The notes below the pieces were generated by a model. It saw only the letters and a list, made by a program, of their open reading frames with translations, had not been told where the DNA came from and did no database searches. The position numbers and the translations under genes were made by a program. DNA of 64,000 bases from JBNKFV01 sp050289485 (GTDB taxonomy: Bacteria > Pseudomonadota > Gammaproteobacteria > Pseudomonadales > Cellvibrionaceae): positions 62,001 to 126,000 of the forward strand of contig JBNKFV010000015.1 of assembly GCA_050289485.1 (NCBI GenBank). The letters are read 5' to 3'. This document shows, piece by piece, positions 26,282 to 35,047 of the stretch. The stretch's first letter is position 1. Each line of letters opens with the position of its first letter.

Positions 26282-27613
26282 ATGGCAGTTGTTATTGAGA
26301 AAAGTACATCGCCTATGCTTGGTGATGATATTGGTCGGATCATCAATAGTAATAGCGTGAAACCCGTGCAGTGGATGGTCATATTTATTGCATTGTTATT
26401 GAATATACTTGACGGTTTTGACGTTACTGCCATGGCATTTACTGCCCACAGTATTGGTAATGATCTAAGTATTCCACCTCAACAACTGGGCTTGCTTTTC
26501 AGTACAGCGCTGGCTGGCATGATGCTCGGTGCCATGTTTATTGCCCCACTGTCAGATGTGATCGGTCGTCGGAAGATGATCCTTGCCAGTGTTGCGGTGA
26601 TTGGAATCAGTATGTTGGCCACTAGCGTTTCGAGCACTTTGTGGTTATTGATCATATTGCGCCTCGCAACGGGGTTGGGAGTAGGTGGTTTACTGGCAAG
26701 TCTTGCCACTATTACGTCTGAATATACCCCGGAAAAATATCGCAGTCTTACGGTGGTGGCGGTAACGGCAGGTTATCCACTGGGGGCATCTTTGGGAGGT
26801 TTTATTGCAGCACCTTTATTGACCAGCTTCGGTTGGCAAAGTGTATTTGTTGCTGGTGGATTGATGACACTCACTATGTTGCTGCTGGTATATTTTTGGA
26901 TGCCCGAATCGCTGCAATTTTTATCAACACGGCAGCCGCCCGGTGCATTGCAAAAAATTAATGTCATCCTCAAACAGCTGAGTTATAAGCCGTTGCTTCA
27001 ACTGCCTCAAACCGAGGTTGAGGCGCACGCTGATAAGGCAACCGTAGTCAGTTTATTAACACCTGAAAGGCGGCTCAAAACGATACAGCTGTGGCTGACG
27101 TTCTTTTTCTGTTTTATCAGTTTATATTTTTTAATGAGTTGGGTGCCTAAGCTGGTGGTTGATGCCGGCCTTTCTGAAGCTGCTGGTGTGTATAGCGCAG
27201 CTGTACTGAATGGTGGTGGTGTCTTGGGTATAGTGTTGCTGGGCTGGATTGCTACCAGAGTGGGCCTTACCGCGCTGATTGGCTGGTTTTTGATTGTGGC
27301 ATCGGCAGCTATGGTTGTGTACTCGCAGTTTTCAGAAACGTTGTCACTGTTTGTCAGTCTGTTTGTGGTGGGTTTTTTGTTGCAGGGCGGGTTTTGTGGC
27401 CTTTACGCGGTAGCTGCTAAATTGTATTCGGTCGATGTTAGGACAACCGGCGTGGGATGGGCTATTGGTTTGGGGCGATTTGGTGCCGTTGTAGGCCCTT
27501 ATGTAGGCGGTTTTTTGATTGCTGCGGGTTTAAATCTGGAGGGGAACTTTTTAATTTTTGCCATCCCTACCTGTTTGGCAGGCGTCTTGGCACTGGGCTT
27601 AAAAGTCAGATAA
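26282..27613 (+). CDS. MFS transporter, aromatic acid:H+ symporter type
   Basis: This 443-residue protein has 12 hydrophobic helices with a central cytoplasmic loop (about 210-260). ATG 26282 is preceded by AAAGGG at good spacing; an earlier in-frame GTG at 26231 lacks one. The first helix carries the LDGFDVTAM motif, the Asp-rich signature of the aromatic acid:H+ symporter (AAHS) family (PcaK, BenK, MhpT). The loop after helix 2 has the MFS DVIGRRKM motif. AAHS members carry hydroxybenzoate, vanillate, benzoate or related acids across the inner membrane. Lying downstream of the receptor/sigma/FecR genes, it may take the imported ligand across the inner membrane; the ligand itself is a guess. 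It converges on npr, separated by a hairpin. Confidence 0.85.
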   Translation: MAVVIEKSTSPMLGDDIGRIINSNSVKPVQWMVIFIALLLNILDGFDVTAMAFTAHSIGNDLSIPPQQLGLLFSTALAGMMLGAMFIAPLSDVIGRRKMILASVAVIGISMLATSVSSTLWLLIILRLATGLGVGGLLASLATITSEYTPEKYRSLTVVAVTAGYPLGASLGGFIAAPLLTSFGWQSVFVAGGLMTLTMLLLVYFWMPESLQFLSTRQPPGALQKINVILKQLSYKPLLQLPQTEVEAHADKATVVSLLTPERRLKTIQLWLTFFFCFISLYFLMSWVPKLVVDAGLSEAAGVYSAAVLNGGGVLGIVLLGWIATRVGLTALIGWFLIVASAAMVVYSQFSETLSLFVSLFVVGFLLQGGFCGLYAVAAKLYSVDVRTTGVGWAIGLGRFGAVVGPYVGGFLIAAGLNLEGNFLIFAIPTCLAGVLALGLKVR

Positions 27614-27627
27614 GCTGGCTTGGTGTT

Positions 27628-27648
27628 AATGGCTGCATGGCAGCCATT
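27628..27648. terminator. Hairpin between convergent MFS and npr genes
   Basis: An 8-bp stem (AATGGCTG / CAGCCATT) with a CATGG loop sits between the two stop codons and touches the npr stop. There is no long T-run on either strand; it is suited to work in both directions. Confidence 0.5.
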
Positions 27649-27916
27649 ACTCTCCTTCACCAAAACGGTCGTTAATTAAATCACATAGGGCAGCCATTGC
27701 CTGATCTTCGTCGTTACCGTCGCAGCTGATGTAAAGGTCCGAGCCCTGGCTGGCGGCCAGCAGCATTAGCGACATAATGCTTTTGCCATCCACATGTTTA
27801 CCGTTGAGCCCGGTTTGAATCTTGCAGCCAAAGCGGGCGGCGGTACTGGCAAATTTTGAGGCGGCACGGGCATGCAGCCCCAGCTTGTTAATAATGGTGA
27901 TTTGTTTTTCTACCAT
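27647..27916 (-). CDS. ptsO: Nitrogen-PTS phosphocarrier protein NPr
   Basis: NPr is the HPr-like carrier that passes phosphate from PtsP (EI-Ntr) to PtsN. The 89-residue protein has the phospho-accepting His15 in NKLGLHARAA, and the regulatory-serine region GKSIMSLMLLAASQG. It is the last gene of the rpoN-hpf-ptsN-rapZ-npr set and starts 2 bases after rapZ ends. This set is a regulatory, not a sugar-transporting, PTS. Confidence 0.95.
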   Translation of the reverse strand: MVEKQITIINKLGLHARAASKFASTAARFGCKIQTGLNGKHVDGKSIMSLMLLAASQGSDLYISCDGNDEDQAMAALCDLINDRFGEGE

Positions 27917-27918
27917 AC

Positions 27919-28794
27919 TTATTTTTCTGCTATTTTTTTGCGGTTTAATTCTCGGTGACGTACCAGTGTGTTTTTAAACGTTTTTGAGCATTTTTGGAAG
28001 AGTGATTCTGCAACAAATACCGATCTGTGCTGCCCACCAGTGCAACCGATGGCTACGGTAAAGTAACTACGGTTACTGGCTTCAAAACGTGGAAGCCAAG
28101 TTTCTAGGTACCGCTCAATGTCGACGATCATTGCATTAACATCGTCCTCTGAACTCAAATAGTCGATAATGGGTTCATCGAGCCCTGTATATGGCCGCAA
28201 TTGGGGCTTCCAATAAGGATTGGGTAGGCATCGTACATCGAATACCATATCTGCATCGGTGGGTACGCCATGTTTAAAACCAAACGATTGAAACAGAATT
28301 GCCATGCCTCCTGAGCCATCGGTCACAATACGTTTTTTGATCATGTCGCGCAGCTCGTGCAGGCTCAAGCTACTACTGTCGATCACCAGGTCGGCCACAT
28401 TGAGAATGGGTGCCAGCAATTCCCGCTCTTTGGCTACGGCTTCTTTCAAGTTGATCTGGTCGCTGCTTAGTGGGTGTTTACGCCGGGTTTCACTGAAGCG
28501 TTGAATCAGTACTTCGTCGCGTGAATCAAGAAAAATGACATGACAGTCAAGCCCCTCCAGATGGCATGATGCAAGAATTGAGGGAAATGCGTCGAAGTCT
28601 TGCCAGATATTGCGGGCATCGATACTGACAGCCACTTTCTTTTTCGCTGACGATTTGCCGCGCACTTGGTTGACAAACGCTGGCAATAAACTGGCGGGCA
28701 GATTGTCTACACAGTTGAATCCCGCGTCTTCCAGTACGTGTAGGGCACTACTTTTACCGGATCCTGAGCGGCCACTGATAATCACAAGTTGCAT
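27919..28794 (-). CDS. rapZ: RNase adapter protein RapZ
   Basis: RapZ binds small RNAs such as GlmZ and presents them to RNase E, tuning glucosamine-6-phosphate synthesis; in pseudomonads and relatives its role may differ. The 291-residue protein has the Walker A GRSGSGKS at 8-15, a Walker B-like region around residues 55-62, and the C-terminal domain with the conserved VAIGCTGGQHRSVFVAE (phosphosugar-binding pocket). It lies between ptsN (upstream, about 80 bases) and npr (2 bases downstream). Confidence 0.96.
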   Translation of the reverse strand: MQLVIISGRSGSGKSSALHVLEDAGFNCVDNLPASLLPAFVNQVRGKSSAKKKVAVSIDARNIWQDFDAFPSILASCHLEGLDCHVIFLDSRDEVLIQRFSETRRKHPLSSDQINLKEAVAKERELLAPILNVADLVIDSSSLSLHELRDMIKKRIVTDGSGGMAILFQSFGFKHGVPTDADMVFDVRCLPNPYWKPQLRPYTGLDEPIIDYLSSEDDVNAMIVDIERYLETWLPRFEASNRSYFTVAIGCTGGQHRSVFVAESLFQKCSKTFKNTLVRHRELNRKKIAEK

Positions 28795-28875
28795 AAAGCT
28801 GTATCCTGCTACGTGGTTGGCTTTACCGGTCTGAATGCCGATTTTAAGCGCGCTTTTGGGTTGTGGTGAAAGCCT

Positions 28876-29331
28876 TTAATGGCTGTCTATGGCTGCTTCG
28901 TACAAATCGCTGTCTGTTTTCGCTTGTCGCAGACGGTTAAGGTACTGCGGTTGACTGAAACGTTCGGCAAGGGTTGCGAGGGTTTGCAGGTGCGTATCGT
29001 GAGCTTCTTCCGGCACAATCAATGCAAAAATCAGATCAACCGGCTCGCCGTCTACCGAATCAAAATCGATAGGTTCTGCCAGCTTTAAAAGGGTGCCAAT
29101 GGTGCCGGTGCAGTTTTCAATACGGCAGTGAGGAATGGCAATACCGTGCCCCAGTCCAGTTGAGCCAAGTCGCTCGCGGGCGATCAGGCGTCGAAACAGC
29201 TCATCGGCGTCCAGGGTAGGGATGTCGTTGGCGATGTGCTGGGCTAAGTGTTGCAGAACCCGCTTTTTACTGACCCCGTCAAAGCCGCACTCAGTGCGGC
29301 TTGGGGTGATGATGCTATCCAATTGAGTCAT
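28876..29331 (-). CDS. ptsN: Nitrogen-PTS regulatory protein EIIA-Ntr (PtsN)
   Basis: PtsN is the phosphorylatable output protein of the nitrogen PTS, which controls potassium uptake, stress signalling and other targets. The 151-residue protein has the active His68 in GHGIAIPHCRI and the VIEALI-type C-terminal half (PVDLIFALIVPEEAHDTHL). Its start ATG shares one base with the hpf stop (TAATG), which suggests coupled translation. An inverted repeat (9-bp arms, AAGCCGCAC) lies in its early coding sequence. Confidence 0.96.
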   Translation of the reverse strand: MTQLDSIITPSRTECGFDGVSKKRVLQHLAQHIANDIPTLDADELFRRLIARERLGSTGLGHGIAIPHCRIENCTGTIGTLLKLAEPIDFDSVDGEPVDLIFALIVPEEAHDTHLQTLATLAERFSQPQYLNRLRQAKTDSDLYEAAIDSH

Positions 29332-29621
29332 TATCTGTGTTCGCGCATTTTTGCTTTGTGTTTAAGTAATTGACGGTCGAGTTTGTCCGACAGTTGATCG
29401 ATGGCGGTGTACATATCATCAGACTCGCAGTCAGCGAAGATATCTTTACCGCTGACATGTACCGAGGCTTCGGCTTTTTGGATGAGTTTTTCTACCGACA
29501 AAATAACATTGGTGCTAGTGATCTGATCATGGTGGCGACTGAGTCGACTGAGCTTGTTGGTTACGTACTCTTTGATGGAGTCGGTTAAGTCCACATGATG
29601 ACCGCTAATCGTAATTTGCAT
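29331..29621 (-). CDS. hpf: Ribosome hibernation promoting factor, short form
   Basis: Hpf binds the 30S decoding region in stationary phase and promotes inactive 100S ribosome dimers. I take the start at ATG 29621 (MQITISGHHVDLTDSIKEYV), giving 96 residues as in the short enterobacterial form; the frame continues upstream to 29702 without family character. The motif DDMYTAIDQLSDKLDRQLLKHK near the end (given as DDMYTAID and KLDRQLLKHK) is the conserved basic face. It lies between rpoN and ptsN. Confidence 0.95.
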   Translation of the reverse strand: MQITISGHHVDLTDSIKEYVTNKLSRLSRHHDQITSTNVILSVEKLIQKAEASVHVSGKDIFADCESDDMYTAIDQLSDKLDRQLLKHKAKMREHR

Positions 29622-29645
29622 ACCTAAGTTCCTCGTCGTCGTTAT

Positions 29646-29689
29646 GCACCCGTAAGGTGCTTTTACTTGACGCAGCCCGTGAGGCTGCG
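29646..29689 (-). other. Two tandem hairpins in the rpoN-hpf intergenic leader
   Basis: Two short perfect hairpins, GCACC/GGTGC (29646-29660) and CGCAGCC/GGCTGCG (29671-29689), lie side by side in the space between the rpoN stop and the hpf start. Neither has a T-run on the minus strand. They may stabilise the hpf-ptsN-rapZ-npr transcript or modulate read-through from rpoN. Confidence 0.4.
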
Positions 29690-29773
29690 GGTTGAAACTC
29701 ATGCAGTGGTAGATGTTTGTTGTTTTTCTGTAACGTTGAACACCACCTTGGTTGTTGCGCCGTTAATAAAAGT

Positions 29774-31333
29774 TTAGACCAGACGTTTGCGTTCGTTGGA
29801 AGCGGCAATGCCCAGTGATTCTCGGTATTTGGCAATGGTTCTTCGTGCTACTTGTATCCCCTGGTCTGCCAGTAGTGACGTAATTTTGCTGTCGCTAAGT
29901 GGTTTGCGCGGATTTTCGGCGGCCACCAGTTTTTTGATAATCGCGCGAATGGCCGTTGAAGAGCATTCACCGCCCGTATCGGTACTCACATGGCTGGAGA
30001 AAAAGTACTTTAATTCAAAGATACCTTGCGGCGTATGAATATACTTTTGGGTGGTAACTCGGGAGATCGTTGATTCATGCATACCGACATCTTCTGCAAC
30101 ATCATGCAGTACCAATGGTTTCATGGCTTCGGCGCCGTAGTCAAGAAATCCGCGCTGCTTTTCAACAATACAGGTGGCCACTTTCAGCAAGGTTTCGTTG
30201 CGACTTTGCAGGCTCTTAAGAAACCAGCGAGCCTCCTGTAAATTGTCACGCAAAAAGGTGTTGTCGTCACTGCTGTCTGCACGTTTTACCAGGGCCGCAT
30301 AATTTGGATTGATGCGAATTTTCGGGGCAAGATCCGGGTTCAGTTGCACGGTCCACCGGTCGTTGGTTTTAACCACAAAGACATCTGGCACCACGTACTC
30401 CGTCTCGCTGGATTCAATCTGGTCGCCGGGGCTTGGGTTCAGGCTCTGGATTAAACTGACAGCAATTTTAAGCTCGGGTTCTTTTAATTTGCAGCGCCGC
30501 ATCAGCAATTTGTAGTCGCGCGCGCCCAAGCTGGTCAGATACTCTTTAACGATTAACTTGGCAGCCTTCAGGCCGGGCGTGTCGGGGGTAAATTGATTCA
30601 GTTGTATCAACAGGCAATCGCGTAAATCCTGCGCAGCAACTCCGGGAGGGTCAAACTGTTGCACCCGGTGCAGTACCGCAAAAAATTCGTCCTCTTCGAA
30701 CTCTTCCAGTTCCTGGCTCAGGCCGCTGCAGATTTCTTCTGCACTGCTTTGCAGGTGGCCATTGGTACCCACTGAATCAATAATTGCTGTGGCAATGACT
30801 CGGTCGCGCTCACCCATCGGGGTGAGATTGAGCTGCCATTGTAAGTGGTCTTGCAGGCTTTCGGAGGATCCTCGGCGACTGTCAAAGTCGAAGTCGTCGT
30901 CTCCTGCAGGCATTGAGCTTACGGGGGAAGAGGGTTGGTAAATCTCATCCCAGTCGGTATCAACAGGCAGGTCGGAAGGAATGTCGTTATTCCAGTCGCT
31001 GTCGACCTCGGATTCAAAATCGTTGTCGCTGGCCGACGTTTCGTTATTATTACTGCTATCACTGCTATCCTGATCGTTGGACGGGGTTTTTTCGCTGCTT
31101 TCGTTGTTTTCTGATGCAGAAGTTGAAGGCTCCCGTTCGTCTGAATCCGAATCTGAGGTGTGGCTGCTGTCGCTAGAATCCTCGCTGATCTCCAGCATAG
31201 GGTTGGACTCAAGCGCTTCCTGTATCTCGTTCTGCAAATCCAATGTCGATAGTTGCAACAGCCGGATGGCTTGCTGCAATTGCGGGGTCATGGTTAGCTG
31301 TTGCCCCAGTTTTAACTGCAAAGATTGTTTCAT
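29774..31333 (-). CDS. rpoN: RNA polymerase sigma-54 factor
   Basis: RpoN directs polymerase to -24/-12 promoters and needs AAA+ enhancer-binding activators. The 519-residue protein shows all three regions. Region I is Gln/Leu-rich (MKQSLQLKLGQQLTMTPQLQ). Region II, about 50-150, is strongly acidic and Ser-rich and longer than in E. coli. The core-binding domain follows, and the RpoN box ARRTIAKYR lies at 496-504. No -24/-12 element was noticed in the window. It lies downstream of lptB with a gap of about 170 bases and upstream of hpf. Confidence 0.97.
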   Translation of the reverse strand: MKQSLQLKLGQQLTMTPQLQQAIRLLQLSTLDLQNEIQEALESNPMLEISEDSSDSSHTSDSDSDEREPSTSASENNESSEKTPSNDQDSSDSSNNNETSASDNDFESEVDSDWNNDIPSDLPVDTDWDEIYQPSSPVSSMPAGDDDFDFDSRRGSSESLQDHLQWQLNLTPMGERDRVIATAIIDSVGTNGHLQSSAEEICSGLSQELEEFEEDEFFAVLHRVQQFDPPGVAAQDLRDCLLIQLNQFTPDTPGLKAAKLIVKEYLTSLGARDYKLLMRRCKLKEPELKIAVSLIQSLNPSPGDQIESSETEYVVPDVFVVKTNDRWTVQLNPDLAPKIRINPNYAALVKRADSSDDNTFLRDNLQEARWFLKSLQSRNETLLKVATCIVEKQRGFLDYGAEAMKPLVLHDVAEDVGMHESTISRVTTQKYIHTPQGIFELKYFFSSHVSTDTGGECSSTAIRAIIKKLVAAENPRKPLSDSKITSLLADQGIQVARRTIAKYRESLGIAASNERKRLV

Positions 31334-31504
31334 CTTGCTTTCACACGTCCTTAGGCTTTGCTCTCTCGTGCAATGGGCTGTAATGGTGGGAAGTTGTGCC
31401 CAAATGCTGTGGTTATCGTTACTGCGAGTGTAGTCCTGCTAAGCGTGTGAGGCAATATTGACAAGCAAGTTTTATGCCGCTAGCGGGCTATTGGGTGTAG
31501 ATCT

Positions 31505-32230
31505 TTATAATTGAAATTGCTGGCCAAGGTAAACATCCCTGACCTGTTGGTTGGCGAGAATGGTTGGGGCATCGCCTTCGGCAATGATGTGCCCTTCACT
31601 GACAATAAACGCTTTTTCGCAAATGTCCAATGTTTCGCGTACGTTGTGGTCAGTAATGAGTACGCCAATGCCGCGATTCTTCAAGTGCGTGATAATGTTT
31701 TTGATGTCACCTACCGAAATGGGGTCAACACCGGCAAAGGGTTCGTCCAGTAGCACAAAGCTAGGTTCCATCGCCAGTGTACGGGCAATTTCAACCCGGC
31801 GCCGTTCACCACCGGACAGCGCCATGCCCAGGCTGTCTTTGATATGGGTGATGTGGAACTCCCGCAGCAGTTGTTCCAGTTTTCCTTTGCGCTCCTGGCG
31901 TGACAATTCTTTACGCAGCTCCAAAATTGCCATGATGTTGTCGGAGACCGACAGTTTGCGAAAGACGGAGGCTTCCTGCGGCAAGTAGCCAATGCCTTTG
32001 CGGGCGCGGCCATGAATGGGCAGGTGGGTAATGTTTTCCTGATTGATGAAGATGTCGCCTCGATCCGCCTTTACCAGCCCGGCGATCATGTAAAAACAGG
32101 TAGTTTTACCCGCGCCATTGGGCCCCAGAAGGCCAACAATGTGGCCCTTGCTAACACTGATGGACACATCAATAACAACTTGTCGGCCTTTGTAAGATTT
32201 GGCTAAGTGTGCGGCGGTAAGTGTTGTCAT
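31505..32230 (-). CDS. lptB: LPS export ABC transporter ATPase LptB
   Basis: LptB is the cytoplasmic ATPase of LptB2FGC, which extracts LPS from the inner membrane. The 241-residue protein has Walker A GPNGAGKT at 36-43, the ABC signature LSGGE at 138-142 and Walker B FVLLDEP at 158-164. The Q-loop segment GYLPQEASVFRKLSV is typical of LptB. Its ATG overlaps the lptA stop by 4 bases. Partners LptF and LptG are not in the window. Confidence 0.97.
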   Translation of the reverse strand: MTTLTAAHLAKSYKGRQVVIDVSISVSKGHIVGLLGPNGAGKTTCFYMIAGLVKADRGDIFINQENITHLPIHGRARKGIGYLPQEASVFRKLSVSDNIMAILELRKELSRQERKGKLEQLLREFHITHIKDSLGMALSGGERRRVEIARTLAMEPSFVLLDEPFAGVDPISVGDIKNIITHLKNRGIGVLITDHNVRETLDICEKAFIVSEGHIIAEGDAPTILANQQVRDVYLGQQFQL

Positions 32231-32775
32231 TCTTTGGCGTTGCTGTCACTGGATTTGTTGAGAGTCGAGGGCTGAATGACCATTTCAACCCGGGTGGGTT
32301 TGCCGGTTTGTCCTGCCTTCATCAGGGATGATTGGATGTCGTAATCAATTTGCTCGCCTTTAAGAATTGAACCACCCTGGTCAACCGAGGCCTGTTCTAT
32401 CAGCTGGAGCTTTTCACTGTCGACAAAGTATTTGATCGTTTTGCCTGTGGCTTTAACCACCTGCTTGCCCTGCTCTGGTAACTGTTGGTAACGGGCCGGG
32501 TTGCCCAAGGCGACAATTTTCGTGACCTTGTTGTTGGTGCTGTGAATCGTCACGCTGTCAGCTTCTATACGCAAGCTGCCTTGTGCCATATGTACCTGGC
32601 CGCGATAGGTGGTTAGCCCTTGCTTTTCATCGCGCTCTGCAGTGTCTGACTGGATGCGGATCGGTTGTTCACGGTCACTGGGTAGGGCCCATGCCGTTGT
32701 CGTGCACAGGTTGGTCAAACACGCGCACAAAGTTGCGAGTATGATGCGGCTGTGACACGGGTTAAATGGTTTCAT
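32227..32775 (-). CDS. lptA: LPS transport periplasmic protein LptA
   Basis: LptA forms the periplasmic bridge that carries LPS from LptC to LptD. The 182-residue precursor has a signal peptide (about 8-30, ending TTAWA) and the beta-jellyroll OstA/LptA domain (about 35-160) with QGLTTYRGQVHMAQGSLRI-like repeats (given by TYRGQVHM and GSLRIEADSV). The C-terminal tail is polar and Ser-rich. It overlaps lptC by 14 bases upstream and lptB by 4 bases downstream. Confidence 0.95.
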   Translation of the reverse strand: MKPFNPCHSRIILATLCACLTNLCTTTAWALPSDREQPIRIQSDTAERDEKQGLTTYRGQVHMAQGSLRIEADSVTIHSTNNKVTKIVALGNPARYQQLPEQGKQVVKATGKTIKYFVDSEKLQLIEQASVDQGGSILKGEQIDYDIQSSLMKAGQTGKPTRVEMVIQPSTLNKSSDSNAKE

Positions 32776-33361
32776 AGTACCCCTGAACCTTATTAAGAAG
32801 CTGTATGCGCTGCTCTTTGATAAACAGTTTCATGCCGACGGCATCCGTGGTGCCCTGAGCGGTGGTAATCCTAACAGGTTTATCGGTTTCGGCGTATTCA
32901 CGGTTGGGAAAAAAGATCAGACTGGTGGTATCTAGCTGAGTTTTTTCGCCATTTTTATTGGTGAACCAGACTTTAACTGCGCCGCGCAGTTCAATTTTTT
33001 CACCATTATTGTTGGCGATGCCTTTGTTACTGATGGCGTACCAAGTGGGCTCGGCGGGGTCGTGAAGCTGAATGTAGGGTTTTGTTAGGAATGTTTTACC
33101 GCGAGCGACCTGCTTTTTTTGACGATTGCCAGTAGTACCGAACACTTCTGCCAGCTCGGCATTGAGCTCAAACCCCAGAAAACCGTTGGTATTGAATTCA
33201 CGCGTGTGCATATTGGTCATGTAGGTGGTTGGGTAGCGAATTTTCCTCCCCTCTCCGTCATCGTCGCCCAGCAGGGTGTGTGGTGGCTGATCCCATAACA
33301 CCACAAAGGCTGCAATAAATAAAAACAGCAATAGTAGCGTCAGGCGATTACGGCTTATCAT
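32762..33361 (-). CDS. lptC: LPS export protein LptC
   Basis: LptC is anchored by a single N-terminal helix (about 8-24, TLLLLFLFIAAFVVLW) and has one periplasmic jellyroll that hands LPS from LptB2FG to LptA. The 199-residue protein has the family's NGEKIELRGAVKVW-type strands (IELRGAVKVW) and a conserved ANNNGEK region. It lies 5 bases after kdsC ends and overlaps the lptA start. Confidence 0.93.
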   Translation of the reverse strand: MISRNRLTLLLLFLFIAAFVVLWDQPPHTLLGDDDGEGRKIRYPTTYMTNMHTREFNTNGFLGFELNAELAEVFGTTGNRQKKQVARGKTFLTKPYIQLHDPAEPTWYAISNKGIANNNGEKIELRGAVKVWFTNKNGEKTQLDTTSLIFFPNREYAETDKPVRITTAQGTTDAVGMKLFIKEQRIQLLNKVQGYYETI

Positions 33362-33366
33362 CGTGC

Positions 33367-33909
33367 TTAGTTTACCTGGGTGTAGGCTGCAAGGGCGTCG
33401 TGGTAGGTGCCTTGCGCCTGCATGATAAAGTCACAAGCCTCACGTACGGCGCCTTCACCGCCGCATCTCTGGCTTTGCCAGTGAGTGTGTTCCTGAATCG
33501 CTGGCAGTGCGTTGGCGACGGTCATGCCCAAGCCAACACGGCATATAACCTGTAAGTCAGGGTAGTCATCGCCCATATAGGCAATTTCTTGGGGTTGGTA
33601 GTTGGTCTCGTGAAGCAATTCCAGCATGGCGGAATATTTGTCCTCTCGCCCTTGTATCAATAGGGTAATACCCAGGTCACGTGCACGCTTTTCTACCAGT
33701 GTGCTGGTGCGGCCGGTAATAATACCCACCTTTACGCCACTTTTTTGCAAAAGCTTGATGCCATGCCCGTCGAGTGTATTGAACGCTTTCATCTCTGCGC
33801 CGTCGTTACCGAAATAGAGCTTTCCATCGGTGAGCACACCATCTACATCGAGCAGCAGCAGGCGTATGTGCCTGGCACGTTCTTGTGCCGTTTGGTGAGG
33901 TTTTGTCAT
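33367..33909 (-). CDS. kdsC: 3-deoxy-D-manno-octulosonate 8-phosphate phosphatase
   Basis: KdsC is a HAD-superfamily phosphatase that releases KDO from KDO-8-phosphate for LPS inner core synthesis. The 180-residue protein has the catalytic motif LLLDVDGVLTDG near the start (Asp nucleophile and general acid at DVD), the Thr motif GIITGRTS, and the late acidic motif AYMGDDYPDL. The short C1-type cap is absent, as in KdsC tetramers. It shares one base (TAATG) with the end of kdsD. Confidence 0.95.
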   Translation of the reverse strand: MTKPHQTAQERARHIRLLLLDVDGVLTDGKLYFGNDGAEMKAFNTLDGHGIKLLQKSGVKVGIITGRTSTLVEKRARDLGITLLIQGREDKYSAMLELLHETNYQPQEIAYMGDDYPDLQVICRVGLGMTVANALPAIQEHTHWQSQRCGGEGAVREACDFIMQAQGTYHDALAAYTQVN

Positions 33910-34910
33910 TAAACAACTCCTGCACGCAGTATGTCATGCATGTGTACAACGCCAACGGGTTGGTGTTGATCGTTTTCGACAACCACTGCTGTAATTTTCA
34001 GATTTTCCATCAAGCCCAGTGCCTCGGCTGCGAGCATGCTGTGAGCTACCGTTCTTGGGTTTGCGCTCATCACGTCGCGCATGGTGGCGTTGTTGATCGG
34101 GGTTCCCTTATCAACATGCCGGCGCAGGTCGCCGTCGGTAAATACTCCGATCAGTTGGTTTTGTTCGTCAACAATGGTGGTCATACCCAAGCCTTTTTGG
34201 GTCATTTCTACCAGGGCATGGCTCAGGCTGGTGTCGACACTGACTCTCGGCATCTCGTCGCCACTGTGCATAATGTCTTCAACTTTCAATAGGAGTTTGC
34301 GGCCCAGTGCGCCACCGGGGTGGGAGAAGGCAAAGTCTTCCGCGCTGAAGCCGCGGGCATCCAGCAGGGCAACGGCCAATGCGTCGCCCATTACCAGCGT
34401 TGCTGTGGTGCTGGAGGTAGGGGCTAAGTTGAGAGGACAGGCTTCTTGGTCGACCTGTATGTCGAGGTTCGCGTCGGCGGCTAGTGCCAATGGCGAATCG
34501 GGTTTGCCGCACAGGCTTATCAATGGGGTGCCCAGGCGTTTCAATAGTGGTAACAGGCTGATCAGCTCGCCAGCAGTACCCGAGTAAGAGATGGCAATAA
34601 CCACATCGTCACGAGTAATCATGCCCAGATCGCCATGGCTGGCTTCGGCGGGGTGAACAAAAAATGCCGGGGTGCCGGTACTGGCCAGGGTGGCTGCTAT
34701 TTTATTGCCTATGTGACCTGACTTGCCCATGCCTGTCACGATGGCGCGCCCTTTTTGGGGTGCTGAGGTGCAACCTAAAATAAGCTCGCAGGCTTTAGTG
34801 AAGCTGGCGTCGATTCGTGGAATTAACGCTTCAACGGCGTCGGCCTCCATTCGAATTGTGCGTTGAGCAACGTTTATGGCTGTTACGGCTGAAAATGTGG
34901 GAGGAGTCAC
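33909..34910 (-). CDS. kdsD: Arabinose-5-phosphate isomerase
   Basis: KdsD interconverts ribulose-5-phosphate and arabinose-5-phosphate, the first committed step toward KDO. The 333-residue protein has an N-terminal SIS domain (about 40-185) with VTGMGKSGHIGNKIAATLASTG (given as GMGKSGHIGNK) and HPAEASHGDLGM, and two C-terminal CBS domains (about 205-330). It heads the kdsD-kdsC-lptC-lptA-lptB run; yrbG lies upstream with a gap of 137 bases. Confidence 0.95.
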   Translation of the reverse strand: MTPPTFSAVTAINVAQRTIRMEADAVEALIPRIDASFTKACELILGCTSAPQKGRAIVTGMGKSGHIGNKIAATLASTGTPAFFVHPAEASHGDLGMITRDDVVIAISYSGTAGELISLLPLLKRLGTPLISLCGKPDSPLALAADANLDIQVDQEACPLNLAPTSSTTATLVMGDALAVALLDARGFSAEDFAFSHPGGALGRKLLLKVEDIMHSGDEMPRVSVDTSLSHALVEMTQKGLGMTTIVDEQNQLIGVFTDGDLRRHVDKGTPINNATMRDVMSANPRTVAHSMLAAEALGLMENLKITAVVVENDQHQPVGVVHMHDILRAGVV

Positions 34911-35047
34911 GTGGTTTCCTGTTTCTTCGGGGTCACTGTGCGGCTTGCTTGCCTGAAAGGCCGATTATAACAAGTCGCACAGTTATTGCGTGTTTTGGTA
35001 GCCGAAAAGACTGCGCCTTTTGATGTGTTGTCGGCATACAGCGTAAA

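Noticed and set aside
29282..29302. Inverted repeat with 9-bp arms and a 3-base loop in the early coding sequence of ptsN
   Set aside because: Arms of 9 bp are expected by chance about once in such a window; unlike the yraN repeat it does not stand out.
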